Below, in pieces: positions 7,604 to 15,662 of a stretch of 64,000 bases of DNA. Every line of letters begins with the position of its first letter. Position 1 is the stretch's first letter. The DNA is taken from contig CAVTQY010000002.1 of NCBI GenBank assembly GCA_963736975.1, forward strand, positions 1,116,001 through 1,180,000, in the 5' to 3' direction. The notes under the pieces are model-generated. The model ran no database searches. It had not been told where the DNA came from and worked only from the letters and a program-made list of their open reading frames with translations. Source of the DNA: CAVTQY01 sp963736975 (GTDB lineage: Bacteria > Pseudomonadota > Alphaproteobacteria > Acetobacterales > Acetobacteraceae). The position numbers and the translations under genes were made by a program.

Positions 7604-8518
7604 ATGGTGGGCATGTTGGAGGGCAAAGTTGCCGTGGTCACCGGGTCCGGCGGCGGCATCGGGCGGGAAATCGCCGTTATGATGGCGCTGGCCGGCGCCA
7701 AGGTGATCATCAACGATGTCGGGGCGTCCCTCTCGGGCGAAGGTGGGTCGGCAACGCCGGCGCAGCAAACCAAGCAGATCATCGAGCAGCGCGGCGGGCG
7801 TGCCGAGATCAGCACGGACTCTGTCGCCGAATGGGGTTCGGCGCAGAAGATCGTGCAGGCGGCGCTCGATCATTTCGGCCGGATCGATGCGGTGGTGAAC
7901 AATGCCGGCATCCTGCGCGATGTGATCTTTCATAAAATGACGCCGGAGGATTGGCTGGCGGTGATCGGCGTGCACCTGAACGGCAGCTTCTTCGTCAGCC
8001 GCGCCGCCGCGGAGCATTACCGCAAACAGGAGAGCGGGGCGTTCGTGCACATCTCCAGCACATCCGGTCTGATCGGCAATTTCGGCCAGGCGAATTATTC
8101 GGCGGCGAAGCTCGGCATCACTGCGCTATCCAAGTCGATCGCGCTGGACATGCAGCGATACAATGTGCGCTCGAACTGTATAGCGCCGTTCGCGTGGAGC
8201 CGGATGACCAGCTCGATCCCGGCGGCAACGCCCGAACAGCAGGCGCGGGTGGCGAAAATCCAGGCGATGACGCCGGACAAGAACGCGCCGATGGCGGTGT
8301 TCCTGGCGTCGGATGCGGCGAAGGAGGTGACCGGGCAGGTGTTCGGGACGCGGATGAACGAGATCATCCTGTTCAGCTCGCCACGGCCGATCCGCTATGT
8401 GCACCGGGCGGAAGGCTGGACGCCGGAGCAGATCGCGGAGCACGCGCTGCCGGCGCTCAAATCGTCCTTCATGCCGCTGGACCGCTCCGGGGAGGTGTTT
8501 GGCTGGGACCCACTGTGA
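7604..8518 (+). CDS. SDR-family oxidoreductase, 3-hydroxyacyl-CoA dehydrogenase-like
   Basis: This is a 304-residue short-chain dehydrogenase. The cofactor motif TGSGGGIG is at residues 14-21, NNAG follows in the middle, and the catalytic Ser-Tyr-Lys set is in SSTSGLIGNFGQANYSAAK. The long insert after the first Rossmann strand and the C-terminal extension of about 50 residues resemble the dehydrogenase domain of peroxisomal multifunctional (MFE-2) enzymes, so a 3-hydroxyacyl-CoA or related hydroxy-acid substrate is possible. The substrate is not determined. A purine-rich GAGGGAGGG precedes the ATG at 7604. KDPG aldolase and sugar kinase genes follow on the same strand, 33 bases away. Confidence 0.85.
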   Translation: MVGMLEGKVAVVTGSGGGIGREIAVMMALAGAKVIINDVGASLSGEGGSATPAQQTKQIIEQRGGRAEISTDSVAEWGSAQKIVQAALDHFGRIDAVVNNAGILRDVIFHKMTPEDWLAVIGVHLNGSFFVSRAAAEHYRKQESGAFVHISSTSGLIGNFGQANYSAAKLGITALSKSIALDMQRYNVRSNCIAPFAWSRMTSSIPAATPEQQARVAKIQAMTPDKNAPMAVFLASDAAKEVTGQVFGTRMNEIILFSSPRPIRYVHRAEGWTPEQIAEHALPALKSSFMPLDRSGEVFGWDPL

Positions 8519-8551
8519 AACGGGCTTAGCCGGTTCTGGTTTGGGGAGGAG

Positions 8552-9175
8552 ATGACGGAACATGCGCTGATGCCGCGGCTGCGGGCTGCGCGGGTCGTGC
8601 CGGTGGTGCGCACGCGCTCGGCCACCCATGCGGCAACGGCGGTGCAATGGCTCCGCGATGCGGGGATCGGGATTTTCGAGATCACGATGACCATCCCCGA
8701 CGCGTCGGCGCTGATCCGCGAGCTGGCGCGCGACCCCACGCTGCTGGTCGGCGCTGGGACCGTACCGGACAGGCAGACCGCGGCGGCGTGCCTTGCGGCG
8801 GGAGCTCGGTTCCTGGTGGCGCCGTGGCTCGATGCAAGCCTGGCCGCACCGTGCCGGGAAGCCGGTGCGTTGCTGATGCTGGGCGCACTGACGCCGACCG
8901 AGGTGCGTGCCGCGCTCACCGCCGGCGCAGAGGTGGTGAAGGTGTTTCCGGCGTCCTCGGTGGGAGGACCGGCGCATATCCGCGCGCTGCGCAGCGTGTT
9001 GCCGGACGCGGCGTTCTGTCCCACCGGCGGTGTAGAGCCGGGGAATGTCGCGGCCTATCTCGCGGCGGGGGCGGCATTCGTGGGGATGGGCGGCGCGCTG
9101 GTGGATGAGGCGCGGATCGCCGCGGGGGATCGCGCGGCGATCGGCGCCGTGGCGCATCAGGTGCTAGCCGGCTGA
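8552..9175 (+). CDS. eda: KDPG/KHG-type aldolase
   Basis: This 207-residue class I aldolase of the 2-keto-3-deoxy-6-phosphogluconate aldolase family splits KDPG (or a related 2-keto-3-deoxy acid phosphate) to pyruvate and an aldehyde. The Schiff-base lysine is K130 in VVKVFPA, the catalytic glutamate is E43 in FEITM, and the phosphate/glycine motifs GAGTV and CPTGGV are present. GGGGAGGAG precedes the ATG. The stop overlaps the downstream kinase start (TGATG). Aldolase plus kinase make a complete KDG-to-pyruvate step. The exact sugar acid is not fixed by the sequence. Confidence 0.93.
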   Translation: MTEHALMPRLRAARVVPVVRTRSATHAATAVQWLRDAGIGIFEITMTIPDASALIRELARDPTLLVGAGTVPDRQTAAACLAAGARFLVAPWLDASLAAPCREAGALLMLGALTPTEVRAALTAGAEVVKVFPASSVGGPAHIRALRSVLPDAAFCPTGGVEPGNVAAYLAAGAAFVGMGGALVDEARIAAGDRAAIGAVAHQVLAG

Positions 9176-10101
9176 TGGCTGTCGAGCTGCTGTGCATGGG
9201 CGAGCCCATGCTGGAGTTCAACCAGTTGCCGACGGAACCGGATGGGCTGCGGCAGTATCTCGAGGGGCATGGCGGCGATACGTCCAACGCGGCGATTGCG
9301 GCGGCGCGACAGGGGGCGAGTGTCGGTTACATCACGGCGCTCGGGCGCGATCCGCCGGGCGACAGTTTCATGGCGCTATGGGCACGGGAAGGGGTGGATA
9401 GCTCCGCCGTGGTGCATAGGGATACGCACCTGACGGGTGTTTACTTCGTGTTTCATGGACCGAAGGGACATGCGTTTCTGCATTACCGGCAGAATTCGGC
9501 GCCTTCGTCGTACGCGGCGAGCGACTTGCCGGTGGAGGCGTTGGCGACGGCGCGGATGTTGTTCGTCTCCGGCATCAGCCAGGGTATTTCGACAACCGCG
9601 TGCGATGCGGTTTTCGCGGCGATGGACATGGTGCGGCGGGGCGGCGGTAAGGTGGCGTATGATACCAACTATCGCCCGCGCCTTTGGCCGCCGGCGCGGG
9701 CGGCAGCGGTAATGCAGGCGGCGATCGCGCAGGCCGATTATGTGTTTCCCGGGTTGGAGGATGCCGAAGCGATGCTCGGGCTGACCGATCCCGATGCGAT
9801 CCTGGACCATTATCTGCGGCTGGGGCCGCGTGTCGCGGTGCTGAAGATGGGCGAGGCGGGGGCATATTTTGCCACGCCGGACCGACGCGTGCGGCTGCCG
9901 CCGCACCGGGTGGATGTGGTGGATGCGACCGGGGCGGGGGATACGCTCTGCGGCAGTTTTCTCGCGCGCGTTCTGGCCGGGGACGAAGCGGAGGAGGCGA
10001 CGCGGTACGCTAACGTAGCGGCGGCGCTGAAGTGCACCGGGTATGGGGCGGTTGCACCAATTCCCCGGCCGGCGCAGGTGTGGGCAGCGTTGCGCGGTTG
10101 A
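9175..10101 (+). CDS. kdgK: PfkB-family sugar kinase, probable 2-keto-3-deoxygluconate kinase
   Basis: This is a 308-residue ribokinase/PfkB-family kinase. The C-terminal signature DATGAGDTLCGSFL starts at D250, with D256 as catalytic base. The N-terminal substrate motif GGDTSNAAIAAARQG is at about residues 33-47. The start at 9175 overlaps the eda stop, which strongly suggests it makes the phosphorylated substrate of that aldolase, hence KDG kinase. It would act in the cytoplasm on sugar-acid breakdown products. The symbol rests on family plus context rather than on diagnostic residues. Confidence 0.87.
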   Translation: MAVELLCMGEPMLEFNQLPTEPDGLRQYLEGHGGDTSNAAIAAARQGASVGYITALGRDPPGDSFMALWAREGVDSSAVVHRDTHLTGVYFVFHGPKGHAFLHYRQNSAPSSYAASDLPVEALATARMLFVSGISQGISTTACDAVFAAMDMVRRGGGKVAYDTNYRPRLWPPARAAAVMQAAIAQADYVFPGLEDAEAMLGLTDPDAILDHYLRLGPRVAVLKMGEAGAYFATPDRRVRLPPHRVDVVDATGAGDTLCGSFLARVLAGDEAEEATRYANVAAALKCTGYGAVAPIPRPAQVWAALRG

Positions 10102-10132
10102 TCCGGCGGGCCGTTGCACAGACATTCCCGCG

Positions 10133-11563
10133 ATGCACATTCCGACCAGTCCCGCTTTCAAGCAGAATGCCCGCGCCGCCATGGCGGATCCCGGGCTGCA
10201 GAGGGCGCTCGCGCGCAGCGGCAGCTCCTTCGTTGCGCGCCGATCCGCTGCGGTCGCCGCGCTCCCGGAGTTCGAGCAGCTCCGCGACATCGCGCGCGAC
10301 ATCAAGAATCATACGCTGGCTCATCTCGACTTCTATCTGGAGGAATACGAGGCGAGGCTGACGGAAGCCGGCGGCAGGTTGCACTGGTGCGCAACGGCCG
10401 ATGAGGCGCGCGCTGCCGTGCTGGCGATCTGCGCTCAGGCCGGCGCGAAGACCGTCACCAAGGGCAAGTCGATGATCAGCGAGGAGCTGGACCTCAACGA
10501 GCACCTGGAGCGGCATGGCATCCAGCCCGTTGAAACCGATCTCGGCGAATATATCCTTCAGCTTCGTCACGAAACGCCGAGCCACATCATCGCGCCGGCC
10601 TTCCATCTCAACCGAGAGGACTGGGAGGCGTCGTTCCGCGCGGCGCATACCGACCTGCCGGCCGATCGAGTGTTTCACGAACGTCGCGACATCCTGACCG
10701 AGGCGCGCGCGCGGCTGCGGCAGAAGTTCCTGGCGGCCGATGTCGGCATCACCGGCGCCAATTTCCTTATCGCCGAGACTGGCAGCAGCGTGATCGTCAC
10801 CAACGAAGGCAATGGCGATCTCACGCAGACGCTGCCGCGTGTGCACATCGTGCTCGCCAGCATCGAGAAGGTCGTGCCGACGCTGGAGGATTGCGTCAGC
10901 CTGCTGCGCGTACTGGCACGTTCCGCCACCGGTCAGGATCTGTCCGTCTATACGACCTTCAGCACCGGCGGGCGCCGGCCGGGCGATCTGGACGGGCCGG
11001 ATGAGTACCACGTCGTGCTGCTGGACAACGGCCGCTCGGCGATGCTCGGCACCGAGTTCCAGGACATGCTCCGCTGCATCCGCTGCGCCGCCTGCATGAA
11101 CCACTGTCCGGTATATGGCGCGGTGGGCGGGCACGCTTATGGGTGGGTCTATCCCGGGCCGATGGGTAGTGTGCTGACACCGGCGCTGGTCGGCGTCGAT
11201 CAAGCGGGACTGCTGCCGAACGCGTCCACTTTCTGCGGTAAATGCGAGAGCGTCTGCCCGGTGAAGATCCCGTTGCCGGGCCTGATGCGCCATTGGCGGG
11301 AACGTGAGTTCGAGCGGCACCTGACTCCGGCCACGCAGCGGCACAACGTGGCGGTGTGGGCCTGGGTAGCGCGACGGCCCTCGCTGTATCGCATCGTGAC
11401 GCGGGCGGCGGCTGCCGGCTTCGCCGCAATGGGCCGGCGGCGCGGACGCTTCGCCCGCCTGCCGCTCGCCGGCGGCTGGACCGAGGGGCGCGACCTGCCG
11501 GCGCCGGAAGGCGATACGTTCTTCGCCCGCTACGCCCGGGCACAACGCCAGCGCACGCGATGA
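10133..11563 (+). CDS. lutB: LutB-like iron-sulfur protein of lactate utilization
   Basis: This 476-residue protein is of the LutB/YkgF family, the [4Fe-4S] subunit of the LutABC L-lactate oxidation complex. Ferredoxin-type cysteines are at C315-C318-C321-C325 (CIRCAACMNHC) and C368-C371-C375 (CGKCESVC). The N-terminal half is the LUD domain (motif GAKTVTKGKSMISEEL), and a DUF3390-like tail follows. The frame is open upstream to 10043, but that part lies inside or just after the kinase gene and is not family-like, so the ATG at 10133 is used. The stop overlaps the lutC start. No lutA is found nearby. Confidence 0.92.
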   Translation: MHIPTSPAFKQNARAAMADPGLQRALARSGSSFVARRSAAVAALPEFEQLRDIARDIKNHTLAHLDFYLEEYEARLTEAGGRLHWCATADEARAAVLAICAQAGAKTVTKGKSMISEELDLNEHLERHGIQPVETDLGEYILQLRHETPSHIIAPAFHLNREDWEASFRAAHTDLPADRVFHERRDILTEARARLRQKFLAADVGITGANFLIAETGSSVIVTNEGNGDLTQTLPRVHIVLASIEKVVPTLEDCVSLLRVLARSATGQDLSVYTTFSTGGRRPGDLDGPDEYHVVLLDNGRSAMLGTEFQDMLRCIRCAACMNHCPVYGAVGGHAYGWVYPGPMGSVLTPALVGVDQAGLLPNASTFCGKCESVCPVKIPLPGLMRHWREREFERHLTPATQRHNVAVWAWVARRPSLYRIVTRAAAAGFAAMGRRRGRFARLPLAGGWTEGRDLPAPEGDTFFARYARAQRQRTR

Positions 11564-12226
11564 GCCGCGAGACGGTGCTGAGGTCGATCCGGCGAGGACT
11601 GCGACGCGGAGCGCTGGCGGAGGATGTGGCCGATACGCTGCGGGCGCGCATGGCCGGGCATCCGCGGCATTTGATTCCGGCGCGTTCGCGCCTGCCGCAT
11701 GAGGAGCAAATCGCGCTCTTCATAGCCAATGTGGAGAAGGAGTTCGGGACCTGTGGCGCGAGTGCCTGATATCGACGCCGTACCGGGCGCGATCGTCGAC
11801 TACCTGGCGGCGCAGAACCTGCCGAGCGAACTGGTGATGGCGCCGCATCCGGAGTTGCGCGCGATCGAGTGGTCGGCGCGGCCGCTGCTGCGCGTCCGCG
11901 AAGGCCGCGCCGCGGCCGATGACGCGGTCAGCTTGCAGCACGGTTTTGCCGGCATCGCCGAAACCGGCACGCTGATGCTGCCTTCGGGTCCGACGCGTCC
12001 CACCACGCTTAATCTGCTCGCCGATACCGAGATCGTGCTGCTGCTGGCGAGCCGGATTGTCGGTGCGTATGAGGAAGCGTGGGATTTGCTGCGCGCCGAG
12101 ATCGGGGGGATGCCGCGCAATGTCATGCTGGTCACCGGTCCGTCGCGGTCGGCGGATATCGAGCAGGCGTTGGAGCTCGGTGCACATGGTCCCCGCCGTT
12201 TGCACGTGGTGCTTGTCGGGGCATGA
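11560..12226 (+). pseudogene. lutC: LutC-like lactate utilization protein, single-base frameshift
   Basis: Two overlapping frames together give a full LutC/YkgG (LUD-domain) protein of about 220 residues. The first part starts MSRETVLRSIRRGLRRGAL at 11560 (ATGA overlap with lutB) and reads to EKEFGT. The second continues as VARVPDIDAVPGAIV and contains the family motifs GIAETGTLML and TGPSRSADIEQ. The switch needs one base to be skipped, the T at about 11752. Without that skip the first frame stops after EFGTCGASA. Both halves look well conserved, so the lesion is recent or a sequence error. If real, the lactate oxidation complex would be non-functional here. Confidence 0.8.
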
Positions 12227-12230
12227 TGAT

Positions 12231-12992
12231 GTGAACCACATCAGCACCATCACGGCGCTGCTCGTTTTGCTCTGGTCGGCGCCATCAATGGCAGTCGAGC
12301 ACATGACGGCTGAGCAGGTGCAGGCCGCGGTCGCGGCTGGGCCGGCCGGCAAGGTCGATTTGTCCGGCAGGGACATGAGCGGCGACGACCTCAGCGGGCT
12401 TGACCTGAGAGGGGCCAATCTGGCCGGTGCGAACCTGGCAGGGGCCAATCTGCACGGGGTCAAGCTGGTCGGCGCCGATCTCACCGGCGCCGACCTGAGC
12501 GGGGCGGACTTGACCTTCACCTGGATCATCCGCGCCAACTTCACGCATGCGCGCCTGCATGGCGCGACGTTGCAGACAGTCGTCACATCGACCGGGATGG
12601 ATAACACGCCCGATCAGGCGGCGACGTTCGTGGGGGCTGACCTGTCGGATGCGTCTATCACGGTGAATTTCAGCTTCGACGACATGCGGGGCGCGAATTT
12701 CTCGCACGCCCAAATGACGGTGAACATGGCAAACCAGTCTATGGGTCTGCTGCGCACCGCCTTCGTCAGCGCCAATCTGGACGGCGCCGATTTTACCGGC
12801 GCCGGGCTTGGCCATGTGACGTTCCGTTTTGCCAGGCTGAATGGTGCTCGTTTCATTGGTGCCGGTTTGAGCGACACCGACTTCACCGGGGCCTATTTGA
12901 CCGGCGCGGACTTTACTGGCGCGAATGTGCAGGGCGCGACGTTCAGGGGTGCGACGCTGAGCGGGGTCAGAGGTCTCGATCATCCGCAATGA
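12231..12992 (+). CDS. Secreted pentapeptide-repeat protein
   Basis: From a GTG at 12231 this is a 253-residue protein. An N-terminal signal peptide (hydrophobic ITALLVLLW, likely cleavage after APSMA) is followed by A(D/N)LxG pentapeptide repeats. One block is LSGLDLRGANLAGANLAGAN through LSGADL, and a second runs from the middle to the C-terminus (GADFTGANVQGATFRGATL). Such repeats fold as a right-handed quadrilateral beta-helix. The function is unknown. The frame is open further upstream, but that part overlaps lutC. The stop overlaps the MFS gene start as ATGA, so the pair is probably coupled. No strong ribosome site precedes the GTG, which leaves the exact start uncertain. Confidence 0.75.
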   Translation: MNHISTITALLVLLWSAPSMAVEHMTAEQVQAAVAAGPAGKVDLSGRDMSGDDLSGLDLRGANLAGANLAGANLHGVKLVGADLTGADLSGADLTFTWIIRANFTHARLHGATLQTVVTSTGMDNTPDQAATFVGADLSDASITVNFSFDDMRGANFSHAQMTVNMANQSMGLLRTAFVSANLDGADFTGAGLGHVTFRFARLNGARFIGAGLSDTDFTGAYLTGADFTGANVQGATFRGATLSGVRGLDHPQ

Positions 12993-14218
12993 CGGGTAGC
13001 GACGGGCGGAGGGGCGGCGCCACGCTCGGCGCCCTGCGCGACATGCCGATCTGGCCGCTGGCGGCGACGCTGGCGGTGCAGACGCTGGCCACCATGGCGC
13101 TGTTCTCCATCCCCGCCGTGGCGCCCGAGATTGCGCAGGATCTGCATGTACCGGGTGCGCTGAGTGGGATGTTTGTTTCGATCGTCTATACCGTCGGGGT
13201 TGTCTCGGCGGTATTCTCGCCCGGCTTCGTGCACCGCTACGGTGCGGTGCGCGTCAGCCAGGTGGTGTTGCTGGCGGTGCTCGGTATGTTGGCTGCCGCG
13301 GCGGGTGGCAGCCTGGACGCGATTGCGCTCGGCGCCGTGGTGCTGGGGCTGGCGTATGGGGCCATCGCGCCGGCCAGCACGCATCTGTTGGTGCCGCAGA
13401 CTCCGGCACCGGTGTTCAACCTCGTCATGTCGCTGCGCCAGATCGGGGTGCCACTCGGCGGTGTCTTGGGGTCGTTGATCGTGCCGCCGGTCGCGGTCGC
13501 CGCGAGTTGGCGTGTTGCGATGCTTGGCGAATTGGGTCCCGTGCTGTTGCTGCTTGTTTTGATGGAACTGCCGCGTCGGCGTTGGGATGCCGATCGCGAT
13601 CAGGGGCACCGGCTCTGGAGCGGCGCGGTGCGGCACCAGATCCGGTTGCTGCGCGGGGATGTGCGTATCCGCCGGCTGTCGGTGGTGAGTTTCGTGTTTT
13701 CGGGCCTGCAGCTCTGCTTCATCGCGTTCATGACGGTGCAACTGACGGGCGTTGTCCGGCTGGCGCTGGTGCCGGCCGGGTTTGCCTTGGCTGTCTACCA
13801 GATAGCCGGAGCCGCGAGCCGGCCGTTCTGGGGGTGGGTGGCCGATCGCTTTCTGTCGCCAGCCCGCGTGCTGGCCGCGCTCGGCTTCGGCATGGCGGCG
13901 ACTGCGTTTGCGGCGGCTTGGCTGGGGCCGGGCTGGCCGTGGGCGGCGGTGCTGGGTCTGGCGGTGTTCGGCGGCATCACCGCCAGCGGCTATACCGGGG
14001 TGGCCTATGCGGAATATGCCCATCTGGGCGGAGCTCGACGGACCGAGGCCACAGGGCTCGGTACCGCCGCAATGTTCGCCGGCGTGATGGTGTTTCCGTC
14101 GGCGTTCGGGACCGGGGTGACGGCGTTGGGCGGGTTCACGGTGCCGTACACTGTAGCCGGGGTGCTGGCCGGGCTGGCGGCGCTGTTGCTCTGCGCCGAA
14201 CGGAGCACCAGGTCCTGA
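12989..14218 (+). CDS. MFS transporter
   Basis: This is a 409-residue major facilitator with about 12 hydrophobic segments in two six-helix halves. The halves are separated by a charged loop at about residues 200-230 (PRRRWDADRDQGHRLW). The C-terminal half contains FWGWVADRFLSPARV, resembling the conserved loop motif of the superfamily. No substrate-specific motif is recognised. It follows the pentapeptide-repeat gene with a 4-base overlap and precedes an Smr protein gene by 5 bases, so it is likely part of the same transcript as the sugar-acid and lactate genes upstream. Confidence 0.88.
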   Translation: MTGSDGRRGGATLGALRDMPIWPLAATLAVQTLATMALFSIPAVAPEIAQDLHVPGALSGMFVSIVYTVGVVSAVFSPGFVHRYGAVRVSQVVLLAVLGMLAAAAGGSLDAIALGAVVLGLAYGAIAPASTHLLVPQTPAPVFNLVMSLRQIGVPLGGVLGSLIVPPVAVAASWRVAMLGELGPVLLLLVLMELPRRRWDADRDQGHRLWSGAVRHQIRLLRGDVRIRRLSVVSFVFSGLQLCFIAFMTVQLTGVVRLALVPAGFALAVYQIAGAASRPFWGWVADRFLSPARVLAALGFGMAATAFAAAWLGPGWPWAAVLGLAVFGGITASGYTGVAYAEYAHLGGARRTEATGLGTAAMFAGVMVFPSAFGTGVTALGGFTVPYTVAGVLAGLAALLLCAERSTRS

Positions 14219-14223
14219 GCTGC

Positions 14224-14736
14224 ATGGACCGGGACCTGACGGAGAGCGACCGCGCCGCCTGGGCGAGTTTCACTCGGCTGATCGAGCCGTTGTCGGGCCG
14301 TGTCCACCCCGAACCTTCGGCGGGCGCCGATGCGCTTGGCCCGTCTCGCAAGGTTTCCGCTGCCGTCGCTGCCCCACGTGGCCGGGTGGTGCTGCCGACG
14401 GTGTCCATCGGGGTGCATCCGGCCGGCGTGGACAGCAGCACGTGGCAGCGCTTTCGCACCGGTAAGCTTGCGGCCGCGCGTCAGCTTGATCTGCACGGGC
14501 ACACGGCCCAGCACGCTTATCACACGTTGACGGGGTTCCTGCGCATGGCGCATGCGGACCGGGTGCGCTGCGTGGAGATCATCACCGGCCGCGGCTCGCT
14601 CGAAGGGGGCGTGCTGCGTCGTGAATTGCCGCTCTGGCTGAACCTGCCGGATATCCGGCCGCTGGTGCTTGCCGCTGCGCATCCGCATGCGGCGAATCCG
14701 GGCGCGGTGCGGCTGCTGTTGCGACGGGTGCGGTAA
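14224..14736 (+). CDS. Smr/MutS2-domain protein
   Basis: This 170-residue protein has a variable N-terminus of about 75 residues and a C-terminal Smr domain starting at LDLHGHTAQHAYHTL. The domain carries the core motifs LDLHG and ITGRGS and the tail HAANPGAVRLLLRR. Smr domains are nucleic-acid nicking or binding modules found alone or at the end of MutS2. The ATG at 14224 is 5 bases after the MFS stop. A long palindrome separates it from the convergent gene. The specific role is unknown. Confidence 0.88.
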   Translation: MDRDLTESDRAAWASFTRLIEPLSGRVHPEPSAGADALGPSRKVSAAVAAPRGRVVLPTVSIGVHPAGVDSSTWQRFRTGKLAAARQLDLHGHTAQHAYHTLTGFLRMAHADRVRCVEIITGRGSLEGGVLRRELPLWLNLPDIRPLVLAAAHPHAANPGAVRLLLRRVR

Positions 14737-14755
14737 CGGAGTCCCCTCACCCTGA

Positions 14756-14797
14756 CCCTCTCCGCCCGAACATGGATTCCTTTCGGGGCGGAGAGGG
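14756..14797. repeat. Long intergenic palindrome, probable bidirectional terminator
   Basis: CCCTCTCCGCCC (14756-14767) and GGGCGGAGAGGG (14786-14797) form a perfect 12-bp stem. The pairing continues inward (CCCGAA with TTCGGG) apart from one bulged G. It sits between convergent genes, and a short T-run (GTTTTAT) follows on the plus strand. The flanking sequence, of the type CCCTCACCCTGACCCTCTC, resembles the dispersed intergenic palindromes of many proteobacteria, so it may be one copy of a genomic repeat family. Confidence 0.7.
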
Positions 14798-14806
14798 AGG
14801 GGCGTT

Positions 14807-15661
14807 TTATGTGTCCGCCAACTCGCGGAGGATGCGGTCGCGGGCAATGACATCGCCTTCCTCGTGCACCGGCTGTATACAGACATGCGTAGCACCGGCA
14901 TCAAAATGCGCGCGCAGCCCCTGTTTTACCTTGTCGGCGTCGCCCCACAAGACCATCGCATCGATGAACCGGTCGCTGCCGCCCTGCGCCAGCTCCTGCT
15001 CGCTGAACCCGAGCCGCAGCCAGTTGTTGCGGTAGTTGTCCAGCCGCAGATACCGTTCGAGCTCCTTGCGCCCGAGCGCCCGGGCGCGTACCGGGTTGGT
15101 TTCCAAGCAAACCTTCTGCTCCGCGACCAGAATTTTCGACGCGCCGAGCGCCTGCTTCGCCTCCGCCGTGTGTTGCGGCGTCGTGTTGTAGGGCAGGGCG
15201 CCGCGTGTCATCTCGGCGGCGAGCGCCAGCATGCGCGGGCCTAGTGCGGCGATGGCGACCGGCTGATCCCCGCCTGCGGCCTTCATCACGCCCTGCAGAT
15301 AGGCGCGCATCGCCGGTACGGGCTTCTGATAGGTGTGGCCGCGCACGCCTTCCACCATCGGCAGGTGACTCACCCCCAGTCCGAGGATGAAGCGGTCGCC
15401 GTACAGCCCGTTCAGCGTCACTACGCCGCGCCCGGCTGTGAACGCGTCGCGTGCGTAGATGCTGGCGATCGAACTGCCGATCTTCAACTTCTGTGTAGAA
15501 CCGAGCATGAACCCGGCGGCAGAGAACAACTCATAGCCGCGCGATTCCGGATACCAAAGGGCATCGTAGCCGAGCTGCTCCACATCGCGCACGAAGGCGC
15601 GCAGGTCGGCCGCTTGCAGGCGGTCCACCGGATACCACACGCCTAGCCTGCCAAGCTGCAT
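14807..15661 (-). CDS. LLM-class (luciferase-like, possibly F420-dependent) oxidoreductase
   Basis: This is a 284-residue TIM-barrel protein of the luciferase-like monooxygenase family. Typical features are LGYDALWYPES near residue 35, IGSSIASIYARD, GDRFILGLGVSHLPMVEG at about 90-107 and the C-terminal DAGATHVCIQPV. The short form resembles the probable F420-dependent subgroup. Cofactor and substrate are not known. The start ATG is one base after the stop of the CoA transferase gene, so the two are very likely co-transcribed, and a hairpin follows the stop. Confidence 0.83.
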   Translation of the reverse strand: MQLGRLGVWYPVDRLQAADLRAFVRDVEQLGYDALWYPESRGYELFSAAGFMLGSTQKLKIGSSIASIYARDAFTAGRGVVTLNGLYGDRFILGLGVSHLPMVEGVRGHTYQKPVPAMRAYLQGVMKAAGGDQPVAIAALGPRMLALAAEMTRGALPYNTTPQHTAEAKQALGASKILVAEQKVCLETNPVRARALGRKELERYLRLDNYRNNWLRLGFSEQELAQGGSDRFIDAMVLWGDADKVKQGLRAHFDAGATHVCIQPVHEEGDVIARDRILRELADT

Positions 15662-15662
15662 G

